Shown piece after piece: positions 1-6,166 of a stretch of 7,061 nucleotides of DNA. Source of the stretch: JAYZAP01 sp964645285 (lineage in GTDB: Bacteria; Pseudomonadota; Alphaproteobacteria; JAAXGF01). Every line of letters begins with the position of its first letter. Position 1 is the stretch's first letter. The stretch covers positions 1 through 7,061 of the forward strand of contig CAZYDR010000150.1 in assembly GCA_964645285.1 (NCBI GenBank). Direction: 5' to 3'. Below the pieces are notes generated by a model. That model searched no databases. It was not told where the DNA came from and saw only the letters and a program-made list of their open reading frames with translations. Position numbers and translations under genes: made by a program.

Positions 1-416
1 GTAGCGATATGGCGGAATCCTATCTTGCCGAACTTCTGGAATTCAGCCTGTTGCGCAAACGCGACATGCTGGATACGGGCCACTTCGAAAAACGAACCTT
101 TCATTTTGATTTTGCCGCGCTGGTAGAGGCAAACTTCCTTCATGATCCGTTGTCCCTTGCCCGGCCCGAGGGAATCGAACTGGAAATGTTTCATAACGAT
201 CACCAGCGCGATCTCATCTCCGGTTATGTCACCCAGTATGGTGCCGACCTCATCGGTAAGGGCCGGATTCTCATCCGCGCCAATATGAACAGGCTCTACC
301 GCAGCGCCCGGCGACTGGATGATGACGGCGAAAGAACTTCCGTATCTCCCGGGGAGACTATGGCCGGGGAAGATCAAGCGGGTAGTGGCGCGCCGAAATT
401 CAACGTGGGAAACTAG
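1..416 (+). CDS. C-terminal part of a probable B12-binding radical SAM protein (5' truncated by window)
   Basis: This is the end of a gene that begins before the window. The reading frame is open through the first bases (codons for Ser-Asp precede the first Met at 9), so the ATG at 9 is probably internal. It stops with TAG at 414-416. The visible part, about 137 residues, is soluble, with no signal peptide or membrane segment. It holds the segment ELLEFSLLRKRDMLD, then an Phe/Asp-rich stretch (FHFDFAALVEANF) and a later LIRANMNRLYRSARR segment. From memory, this arrangement resembles the C-terminal region that follows the radical SAM core in cobalamin-binding radical SAM proteins (B12-binding domain, then SAM barrel, then a variable tail). 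The diagnostic CxxxCxxC and B12-binding segments would lie upstream and cannot be seen, so the family call is an inference. The last 25 or so residues are Gly/Ser/Glu-rich and probably a disordered tail. It is co-directional with the sugar genes that follow 35 bases later. Confidence 0.45.
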   Translation, partial: SDMAESYLAELLEFSLLRKRDMLDTGHFEKRTFHFDFAALVEANFLHDPLSLARPEGIELEMFHNDHQRDLISGYVTQYGADLIGKGRILIRANMNRLYRSARRLDDDGERTSVSPGETMAGEDQAGSGAPKFNVGN

Positions 417-417
417 A

Positions 418-436
418 GCCTCTCACGCGTAGAGGC
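418..436 (+). repeat. Short inverted repeat (6-bp stem) between the first gene and the HAD gene
   Basis: GCCTCT (418-423) and AGAGGC (431-436) are exact reverse complements separated by 7 bases, which themselves contain the palindrome ACGCGT. The hairpin begins two bases after the TAG stop of the upstream gene. Its right arm contains the only purine-rich, Shine-Dalgarno-like stretch (GAGGCGG, 432-438) before the GTG start of the HAD gene. There is no following T-run, so it is not a typical Rho-independent terminator. It may modulate translation of the next gene, or be chance. Confidence 0.35.
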
Positions 437-451
437 GGCCTTGACAATCCC

Positions 452-1069
452 GTGCGCATCGGCATCGATTTCGATAACACCCTTGTCGGCTATGATCATC
501 TGTTCGCTGATTCGGCACGCCGGCGCGGATGGACGGATGTCCCTCTGGACAAAGGCAAAAAAGCCCTGCGGGATGCGTTGCGAACCCGTGTGGACGGGGA
601 TCGCGACTGGTGCGGTCTGCAGGCAGAGGTTTACGGCGCCCGTATGGCCGAAGCCAGGCTTTTCGACGGAGCCGCGGAGTTCCTGCGACGCTGTCTGAAC
701 GGAGATGTGGCGGTCTATATCGTCAGTCACAAGGCCCGTTTCGCGGCGGCCGATCCCGGAGGCGTTGATCTCCACGCAGTCTCCATGGACTGGATGCATT
801 CGCAGGGATTCTTCCGGGGAAACTGTCTGGGCCTCAACACCTCGCAGGTCTTCTTTGAGGCGAGTCGTACGGAAAAGCTGGCACGCATCGCAGCCTTGGG
901 ATGCACGCACTTCATCGATGATCTCGAGGAGGTTTTGTCGGCCCCCGGATTTCCCAAGGGTGTGAAGCGTTATCTGATCGGCGCTTCCGCCGCCACCCCG
1001 GCGGCGAATGAGGTCCGTTCATTCAAAGACTGGCAGGGCATAACGGATGATATCTTCGGCCGGTACTAG
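452..1069 (+). CDS. HAD-superfamily hydrolase (probable sugar-phosphate phosphatase)
   Basis: The 205-residue protein is a haloacid dehalogenase-fold phosphohydrolase, expected in the cytoplasm. All four HAD motifs can be seen. Motif I is DFDNT at residues 6-10, with nucleophile Asp6 and acid/base Asp8. Motif II is Ser92 after a hydrophobic strand (VYIVSHK). Motif III is probably Lys142 in RTEKLARI. Motif IV is IDD with Asp156/Asp157, the Mg ligands. A helical cap of roughly 60 residues lies between motifs I and II. The GTG at 452 is chosen because it places motif I five residues from the N-terminus, as is usual, and follows a weak GAGGCGG ribosome site. The frame is open further upstream, but no better start is seen. 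Substrate cannot be read from sequence. Its position directly before a small-molecule kinase and a transketolase suggests it removes a phosphate from a sugar-phosphate intermediate of the same pathway. Its 3' end overlaps the kinase start by 23 bases. Confidence 0.85.
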   Translation: MRIGIDFDNTLVGYDHLFADSARRRGWTDVPLDKGKKALRDALRTRVDGDRDWCGLQAEVYGARMAEARLFDGAAEFLRRCLNGDVAVYIVSHKARFAAADPGGVDLHAVSMDWMHSQGFFRGNCLGLNTSQVFFEASRTEKLARIAALGCTHFIDDLEEVLSAPGFPKGVKRYLIGASAATPAANEVRSFKDWQGITDDIFGRY

Positions 1070-2111
1070 GCCTAGGGAAAGCGACTCAGAGCTCGTCGCA
1101 ACGGTGGTGGCGCTGGCCGGGGAGCAAGTGATGGCGTTCGAGGCTGTTGGCGGCGGTAGCAACAACCGGGTTTACCGGGCATGCCTGGGCGATGGCAGGT
1201 TGCTGGCCGCGAAATGTTACCCGTCCCAGAAGGAGGATCCTCGCGACCGCCTGGGGGCGGAGTTCGGGGGGCTGACCTTCCTTGCCGGGAAGGGGCTGTC
1301 GCGGGCGCTGCCGTGTCCGGTGGCCGCCGATCATGAGGCGGGTGTGGCGCTTTACGAATGGATCGAGGGCGAGGCGGTGTCTGCAACAGATCCCGGCGCC
1401 CGACATTCCGGCGATGTGGATCAGGCACTCGATCTTCTGGCTGAACTGCACCGCCTGCGTCTGGCCCCCGGAGCCGAAGACCTGCCGCCGGGCTCAGATC
1501 CTTGTTTCAGCGGCGCCGATCTGGCGGCGGGAATCGCCTCGCGCCGCCAGCGTCTGGGCGAAGTGGCGGAAGACCATGTCCCGCTGCGGGATTTTCTCCT
1601 CAAACAGTTCGATTCAGCCTTTGAGAAGGCCACGGGAAAAGCCAGGGAGGACTATACATCCGCCGGTCTGGATTTTTCCGCCCCTATAGCGTTTGAGAAC
1701 CGCACCCTGTCTCCGTCCGACTTCGGCTTTCACAACGCTCGCCGGCGCGAGAACGGCTCCCTGGTTTTTCTCGATTTCGAATATTTCGGATGGGATGACC
1801 CGGCAAAGCTGACGGCGGACATCCTGCTACATCCCGGCATGGTTCTGAGTGTGGATGAAGAGGCGGAATTCCAAAGGGGGCTTGCGGAGATCAACCTGGA
1901 GGATAGCAGCTATAAACCACGGCTGGCGGCCCTGTGGCACCTCTTCGGTCTGCGATGGTGTCTGATCCTGCTTAACGAGTTTTTGCCTGAGCGCTGGTTC
2001 CGCCGCGCCTATGCCGATGGCGGGCTCGATCGTGCGACCGCGCGGGCGAGGCAACTGGATAAATCCGGGGCCATGCTGCGTCGGATGGAAGAAGCAAAAG
2101 ACGGAATTTAA
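1047..2111 (+). CDS. APH-fold phosphotransferase (probable sugar or amino-sugar kinase)
   Basis: The 354-residue protein belongs to the aminoglycoside phosphotransferase/choline kinase fold. A glycine-rich nucleotide loop (VGGGSNNRVYRA, Gly35-37) is followed by the ATP-binding Lys56 (LAAKCY). The catalytic loop LSPSDFGFHN carries Asp225 and Asn230 and replaces the classical HGDxxxxN, with Ser in place of Gly before the Asp. The metal-binding segment FLDFEYFGWDDP contains Asp243 and Glu245. All residues needed for phosphotransfer are therefore present. In this gene context it is far more likely to phosphorylate a sugar or amino sugar than to confer antibiotic resistance. The ATG at 1047 keeps the helix before the glycine loop. 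In-frame GTGs at 1104/1107 and an ATG at 1131, which has GGGGAG six bases upstream, are alternatives, but 1131 would leave only six residues before the glycine loop. The stop TAA shares its last A with the ATG of the next gene, so translational coupling is likely. Substrate is unknown. Confidence 0.82.
   Translation: MISSAGTRPRESDSELVATVVALAGEQVMAFEAVGGGSNNRVYRACLGDGRLLAAKCYPSQKEDPRDRLGAEFGGLTFLAGKGLSRALPCPVAADHEAGVALYEWIEGEAVSATDPGARHSGDVDQALDLLAELHRLRLAPGAEDLPPGSDPCFSGADLAAGIASRRQRLGEVAEDHVPLRDFLLKQFDSAFEKATGKAREDYTSAGLDFSAPIAFENRTLSPSDFGFHNARRRENGSLVFLDFEYFGWDDPAKLTADILLHPGMVLSVDEEAEFQRGLAEINLEDSSYKPRLAALWHLFGLRWCLILLNEFLPERWFRRAYADGGLDRATARARQLDKSGAMLRRMEEAKDGI
1066..1075 (+). repeat. 10-bp perfect palindrome CTAGGCCTAG over the HAD stop codon
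   Basis: CTAGGCCTAG is its own reverse complement and includes the TAG stop of the HAD gene at 1067-1069. It also lies inside the first codons of the kinase gene. It carries two copies of the tetranucleotide CTAG, which is often under-represented in bacterial genomes. Function, if any, is not apparent. Confidence 0.3.
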
Positions 2112-2959
2112 TGACCGCCACGAAGACGAAAACAACAGATCAAACCGTGGAAAGGCTGGATGCCCGTTCGCGCATGCTGCGCGAAATGGTGATTGACGCC
2201 CTGGACGGCGGTGGAAGAGGACATCCCGGCGCCGCCCTGTCCCTGATCGAGATCGTCCGGGTGCTCTATGATGATGTGTTGTGTTACCGCGCCCATGAGC
2301 CGGACTGGGCGGAGCGGGACCGCTGTATTCTGAGCAAGGGACACGGCTGTCTAGCGCTCTATGCCATTCTCGCCGACAAGGGTTTCTTTTCGAAAAAGGA
2401 ACTCCTCCGCCAGTGCCGCCCCAACGCCATGCTGGGTGGGCACCCCGAAGCCCATAAGATTCCCGGTGTCGAGGCCTCCACCGGGGCGCTTGGTCACGGT
2501 CTGCCCATCGGCGTCGGTATGGCCCTGGCGGCGCGATTGCAGGGACGCGACAGCCGCGTCTTCGTCATCATGGGGGATGGCGAAATCAACGAGGGTTCGG
2601 TCTGGGAGGCGGCCCTGTGCGCCGCCAAGCACGGTCTCGATAATCTCATTGCGGTTATCGACCGCAACAAGCTGCAGTCCTATGGCCCCACCGCCGAGGT
2701 GCTTGATCTGGAGCCGCTGGCGGATAAATGGCGCAGCTTCGGCTTCGCTCTGCGCGAGGCCGACGGCCATGATGTGGTGTCCCTGCGCGAAGGGTTCGCC
2801 GCCCTGCCGTACGAACCGGGAAAACCGAATTTGCTGATCTGTCATACGGTGAAGGGGCGCGGCATCCCCGAAGCCGAGCACAATCCCACCTGGCACCACA
2901 AGGCGCGTCTCAGCCCGGAACAGGTTGCCGAACTGCGCAAGGCCATCGCGGAGGACTGA
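2111..2959 (+). CDS. Transketolase, N-terminal (pyrophosphate-binding) subunit
   Basis: The 282-residue protein is the first half of a split, thiamine-diphosphate-dependent transketolase. Visible family signatures are GRGHPG (His38), SKGHG (Ser75-Gly79), GGHPE (His111), STGALGHGLPIGVGMALA, and the TPP/Mg motif GDGEINEGSVWE starting at Gly155. Asp156 and Asn186 (IDRN) are the expected Mg ligands. These match the N-terminal part of full-length transketolases, which are about 660 residues, and the protein ends where the pyrimidine-binding domain would begin. It should form a heterotetramer with the product of the next gene and transfer a two-carbon ketol unit between sugars. It starts at the ATG overlapping the kinase stop (TAATG). 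It ends in TGATG, shared with its partner, and a GGAGG at 2950-2954 drives that downstream start. Its placement among sugar-modifying genes, not with pentose-phosphate genes, argues for a dedicated biosynthetic role. Confidence 0.93.
   Translation: MTATKTKTTDQTVERLDARSRMLREMVIDALDGGGRGHPGAALSLIEIVRVLYDDVLCYRAHEPDWAERDRCILSKGHGCLALYAILADKGFFSKKELLRQCRPNAMLGGHPEAHKIPGVEASTGALGHGLPIGVGMALAARLQGRDSRVFVIMGDGEINEGSVWEAALCAAKHGLDNLIAVIDRNKLQSYGPTAEVLDLEPLADKWRSFGFALREADGHDVVSLREGFAALPYEPGKPNLLICHTVKGRGIPEAEHNPTWHHKARLSPEQVAELRKAIAED
2950..2954 (+). promoter_or_regulatory. Strong ribosome binding site for the transketolase C-terminal subunit
   Basis: A GGAGG lies inside the last codons of the N-terminal subunit, four bases before the overlapping ATG at 2959. 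It supports both the start of the second subunit and near-equal, coupled synthesis of the two halves. Confidence 0.6.
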
Positions 2960-3894
2960 TGCGCGGCGCTTGCATGGAAATGGTTCACGAACTGGCGCGG
3001 CGCGATCCCCGGGTGATCTATGTGGGCTCGGACCTGGGGGCAGGGACCCTGGACGCCATGAAGGCGGAATTGCCGGAACGCTTCTTCATGGAGGGCGTGT
3101 CCGAGGCCAACCTCATCGGCATGGCGGCGGGTCTCGCCATGGAGGGGTTTATTCCCTACGTGCACACCATCTCCACCTTCATCACGCGCCGTGCTTTCGA
3201 ACAAGTGGCGGTGGATTTGTGCATGCATGACCTGCCGGTGCGTCTGATCGGCAACGGCGGCGGTCTGGTCTACGCGCCGCTGGGCCCCACCCATATGGCG
3301 GTTGAGGACATCGCCGCCATGCGCAGCCTGCCCGGCATGACCGTGGTGGCACCGGCGGACGCCGAGGAAATGCGCCGCTTTATGCCCCATACCCTAGATC
3401 GTTCGGGACCCATCTATATCCGCCTCGCCAAGGGCTATGACGAAGTGGTGTCGCGGGAATCCGACGGATTTGAGATCGGCCGCGCCATTACCCTGCGCGA
3501 GCCAGGCGAGGTGCTGTTTGTTACCACCGGAGTCATGGCCCAGCGCGCTATTGCCACCGCCCATATATTGGAAAAAGGTGGAATCGAGTGCGGCGTCTTG
3601 CACATGCATACGGTGAAGCCGCTGGACGCCGAAACCCTGTTGCAACTGGCCGGGCAAGCGCGGCTGGTGGTAACGGTGGAGGAGCACACCCTGATCGGCG
3701 GGCTCGGCGGCGCGGTGGCGGAACTGTTCGCCGACCATGAATGGAACGCCGCCCCGCCACGGCTGAAACGTCTCGGTCTTCCCGACCGCTTTCTCAGCGA
3801 TTACGGCTCGCAGGATTTTATACTCGAATGCTGCGGCCTCGATCCCGCCGCCATCTCGGCCACCGTGCGCGAAGCTCTGCCGGGGCAGAAGTAG
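2959..3894 (+). CDS. Transketolase, C-terminal (pyrimidine-binding) subunit
   Basis: The 311-residue protein is the second half of the split transketolase. MEGVSEANLIGMAAGLA contains Glu49, the conserved residue that activates the aminopyrimidine of thiamine diphosphate. The following region has TFITRRAFEQ, LGPTHMAVEDIAAMRSLPGMTVVAPAD (His112) and YIRLAKG (Arg155), which correspond to substrate and phosphate-contact segments of transketolases. From about residue 180 onward comes the C-terminal transketolase domain (LFVTTGVMAQRA, HTVKPLD, VVTVEEHTLIGGLGGAVAE). The strict DGATHQ segment of canonical enzymes reads LGPTHM here, so acceptor specificity may differ. The start ATG overlaps the stop of the N-terminal subunit by one base. 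Full activity should need both proteins. A pentose-phosphate role cannot be excluded, but neighbours point to a dedicated sugar pathway. The aminotransferase gene follows after 7 bases. Confidence 0.93.
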   Translation: MRGACMEMVHELARRDPRVIYVGSDLGAGTLDAMKAELPERFFMEGVSEANLIGMAAGLAMEGFIPYVHTISTFITRRAFEQVAVDLCMHDLPVRLIGNGGGLVYAPLGPTHMAVEDIAAMRSLPGMTVVAPADAEEMRRFMPHTLDRSGPIYIRLAKGYDEVVSRESDGFEIGRAITLREPGEVLFVTTGVMAQRAIATAHILEKGGIECGVLHMHTVKPLDAETLLQLAGQARLVVTVEEHTLIGGLGGAVAELFADHEWNAAPPRLKRLGLPDRFLSDYGSQDFILECCGLDPAAISATVREALPGQK

Positions 3895-3901
3895 GCCAGC
3901 C

Positions 3902-5011
3902 ATGAACGATTCCGCTCTCATCCGCTACGTGGACATGGCCGCCCAGTTTGCCGAACAACGTGATGAAATCATGGCGCGTGTGGAAGCGGTGCTGGCCGAA
4001 GGCAAGCTGGTGGGCGGGCCGGATATTGAAATCCTCGAGCGTGAGATTGCTGATTTTTGCGGTGTCGCCCATGCCGTGGCCCTGAACTCGGGAACCGATG
4101 CCCTGGCTCTGGGCATGGCGGCGTTGGGCATCGGCGCCAGCGACGAGGTGATTCTGCCGCCCAATTCCTTTGTCGCCTCGGCCGCCGCCGTGGCCGCCGT
4201 CGGCGCGGTTCCAGTTTTCGCCGACGTGCGCGACGACTTGAATATCGATCCCGAATGTGTGGAAGCGGTTCTTACGCCACAAACCAAGGCCATTATGCCG
4301 GTACACCTTACCGGCCGCATCGCCGACATGGCGCCACTCTCGGACATCGCCAAACGCCATGGCCTGTTGGTGATCGAGGACGCCTCCCAGTCTTTCGGCT
4401 CGCGCTACCGTGACAGCAAGGCGGGTTCACTCGGAGATGCGGGCTGTTTCTCGGCACACCCGTTGAAGAATTTCAACGCCGCCGGGGATTCCGGGTTTCT
4501 CACCACCGATGACGGCGGACTGGCGGCGCGGGTGGCGAAGATGCGCAATCACGGCCTCGTGGGCAAGGGGTTGTCGGAAGCCTTCGGCCATGTGAGCCGC
4601 ATGGACACCCTGCAGGCGGCTATTTTGCGCTACAAGCTGGAGGTCCTGCCCGATGTTATCGAGCGCAGACGGGACAACGCCGCCCTCTATCGGGAATTGT
4701 TGGATCCGGCGCGGGTTTTCACGGCCCCGGAACGGGATGTGGAATTCAACACCTATCATACCTTCGTCATACAGGTGGATCGGCGCGACGAATTAAAGGC
4801 GCATCTGGCGGAACACCAGATCGGCTCGGCCATCCACTATCCGGTGCCGATTCACTTGCAGCCGGCGGCGAACCGTCTCGGTTATAAGGCGGGAGCCTTT
4901 CCGGTGGCCGAACGGCAGGCGGAGCGCATTCTCTCCCTGCCCGTCCACCAGACGCTTGAGGAAAACCACATTCGCCGTGTGGCCGACGCCGTGAACGGTT
5001 TTTTCGGGTGA
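3902..5011 (+). CDS. DegT/DnrJ/EryC1/StrS family PLP-dependent aminotransferase
   Basis: The 369-residue protein has the normal length for the sugar aminotransferase family, which transfers an amino group from glutamate (sometimes glutamine) to a keto sugar, usually nucleotide-linked. Signatures run in order. GKLVGGPDIEILEREIADF is the N-terminal arm. NSGTDAL at residues 62-68 is the PLP phosphate region. VIEDASQSFG carries Asp160 (pyridine nitrogen contact) and Gln163. SAHPLKNFNAAGDSG carries Lys189, the Schiff-base lysine. A C-terminal small domain has HYPVPIHLQPA and the LSLPVHQTLEENHI motif typical of this family. Nothing required is missing. The gene starts at ATG 3902 with only a weak AGTAGG upstream and likely depends on translation from the transketolase gene. 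In context it probably aminates a ketose or keto sugar made with the help of the transketolase. Regiochemistry (C3, C4 or other) cannot be told. Confidence 0.92.
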   Translation: MNDSALIRYVDMAAQFAEQRDEIMARVEAVLAEGKLVGGPDIEILEREIADFCGVAHAVALNSGTDALALGMAALGIGASDEVILPPNSFVASAAAVAAVGAVPVFADVRDDLNIDPECVEAVLTPQTKAIMPVHLTGRIADMAPLSDIAKRHGLLVIEDASQSFGSRYRDSKAGSLGDAGCFSAHPLKNFNAAGDSGFLTTDDGGLAARVAKMRNHGLVGKGLSEAFGHVSRMDTLQAAILRYKLEVLPDVIERRRDNAALYRELLDPARVFTAPERDVEFNTYHTFVIQVDRRDELKAHLAEHQIGSAIHYPVPIHLQPAANRLGYKAGAFPVAERQAERILSLPVHQTLEENHIRRVADAVNGFFG

Positions 5012-5052
5012 TTTACAGGCGTCACCCCCCATATCTGTTTGTGAGTCCGTGG

Positions 5053-5057
5053 AAGGA
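5053..5057 (+). promoter_or_regulatory. Ribosome binding site that decides the radical SAM start
   Basis: AAGGA, within GGAAGGA, lies nine bases before the ATG at 5067. The alternative in-frame GTG at 5049 would sit upstream of and overlap this site with no Shine-Dalgarno of its own. The ATG start is therefore preferred. Confidence 0.6.
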
Positions 5058-5066
5058 AAAAATTGC

Positions 5067-6131
5067 ATGACCAAGCTCTACAGCATGTTGAAGCCGTTTC
5101 GGTTTCCCGGCCATCTGGAGGCGGTGCGCGAACGCCGTCTCGAGGCCCCGGTGAATATCCGCATCAAGCCCATGAACCACTGTAATCACGATTGCTGGTA
5201 CTGCGCCTACCGGGTCAGCAATCTTCAGCTGGGCGAGGATATGGATGTAAAAGACCTTATCCCCACCGACAAAATGCTAGAGATCGCCGACGATATAGTC
5301 GATATGGGAGTGCGCGCCGTGACCTTTTCCGGCGGCGGTGAGCCATTGATCTATAAGCCCCTTCCCGATGTCATCGAACGCCTGGCCGCGGGCGGGGTCA
5401 AGGTGGGAGCGCTGACCAATGGCTCCAACCTGAAGGGAAAAGTAGCCGACGCCTTCGCTGACCACGCCACGTGGGTGCGCATCTCCATGGAGGGATGGGA
5501 CGGCCCCAGCTATGCCGGGGCGCGGCGCATCGGCGAGGACGCCTTCGACAAGCTGGTCGACAACATGCGTGGATTCATCGCGCGCAAGTCTCTATGCGTG
5601 CTGGGGGTGAGCCTCATCATCGGCCATGACAATTATGCACACGTCTCGGAACTTGTTGCCCTGCTCAAGGATGTGGGCGTCGACCACGTCAAGCTGGCGG
5701 GCGCGGTGGTGAGTAATGACGGCGCCGAATTCAACGTCTATCACCAGAAGCTAAAGCCACGTATTGACGAAGAAATCGCCAAGGCACAGACCATGGCCAC
5801 GGAGACTTTCACCATCCTTAATCATTATCACGAGATGGAAGAGCGCTTCGACCGGCCCTATGCCATCTGTCCCAATATCCAGTTCACCCCGGTGATCGGT
5901 GGCGACTGTCTGGTCTATACCTGTCAAGACAAGGCGTTTACCAAGGGCGGCACGCTGGGCTCCATCAAGGACCGATCGTTCAGGGAGTTCTGGTTTTCCG
6001 ACGAGAACCGCAAGCGGGTGTTCGATATCGACCCGTCACGGGATTGTTCCCATCACTGCGTCGCCCATGTGAAGAACCTGACCATGATGGATTACCTCGC
6101 CATTGATCCCGAACACGGACAGTTCGTTTAA
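5067..6131 (+). CDS. Radical SAM enzyme with SPASM-like C-terminal cysteine cluster
   Basis: The 354-residue protein (360 if started at GTG 5049) is a radical S-adenosylmethionine enzyme. CNHDCWYC holds Cys39, Cys43 and Cys46, the CxxxCxxC ligands of the catalytic [4Fe-4S] cluster. TFSGGGEP at 86-93 is the SAM-binding GGE motif. A C-terminal extension has five more cysteines (268, 281, 286, 327, 331) in a CPN...GDC...TCQD...DCSHHC arrangement, followed by the FREFWFS-type segment common in SPASM/Twitch domains. These should hold at least one auxiliary iron-sulfur cluster. The family carries out oxidations, dehydrations, epimerisations or C-C/C-S bond formation. Here a sugar intermediate or a peptide/lipid partner is possible, and the gene context favours a sugar. 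It follows the aminotransferase by 55 bases that contain the ribosome site but no terminator. The exact reaction is unknown. Confidence 0.88.
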   Translation: MTKLYSMLKPFRFPGHLEAVRERRLEAPVNIRIKPMNHCNHDCWYCAYRVSNLQLGEDMDVKDLIPTDKMLEIADDIVDMGVRAVTFSGGGEPLIYKPLPDVIERLAAGGVKVGALTNGSNLKGKVADAFADHATWVRISMEGWDGPSYAGARRIGEDAFDKLVDNMRGFIARKSLCVLGVSLIIGHDNYAHVSELVALLKDVGVDHVKLAGAVVSNDGAEFNVYHQKLKPRIDEEIAKAQTMATETFTILNHYHEMEERFDRPYAICPNIQFTPVIGGDCLVYTCQDKAFTKGGTLGSIKDRSFREFWFSDENRKRVFDIDPSRDCSHHCVAHVKNLTMMDYLAIDPEHGQFV

Positions 6132-6137
6132 TGGGGG

Positions 6138-6150
6138 TTTGCTTCGCAAA
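6138..6150 (+). repeat. Small hairpin TTTGC-TTC-GCAAA after the radical SAM gene
   Basis: TTTGC (6138-6142) and GCAAA (6146-6150) are exact inverted arms around a 3-base loop, just after the TAA stop of the radical SAM gene. The stem is short, A/T-rich and lacks a T-run, so it would be a poor terminator. It could trim or stabilise the upstream message. Confidence 0.25.
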
Positions 6151-6166
6151 ATTGCCAGCTAAACCA

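Noticed and set aside
441..446. TTGACA, an exact consensus -35 hexamer just before the HAD start
   Set aside because: At the right distance (about 464-469) there is only ATCGAT, a poor -10, and any transcript would start inside the HAD coding region. Most likely chance.
1047..2111. Antibiotic (aminoglycoside) resistance gene
   Set aside because: The fold is that of aminoglycoside phosphotransferases, but the catalytic loop differs and the gene is embedded and overlapped in a sugar-biosynthesis string with no mobile element nearby.
2351..3921. Antisense open frames (2351-2899, 2842-3390, 3394-3921) opposite the transketolase genes
   Set aside because: They lie fully under the two transketolase subunits with strong motifs. 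The translated products show no family signature and are shadows.
5049..5066. GTG 5049 as start of the radical SAM gene
   Set aside because: It lies just upstream of, and partly inside, the Shine-Dalgarno-like GGAAGGA that serves the ATG at 5067. The extra residues look like translated leader.
6138..6150. Rho-independent terminator after the radical SAM gene
   Set aside because: The stem is only 5 bp and A/T-rich, with no T-run after it. It is listed as a small hairpin only.
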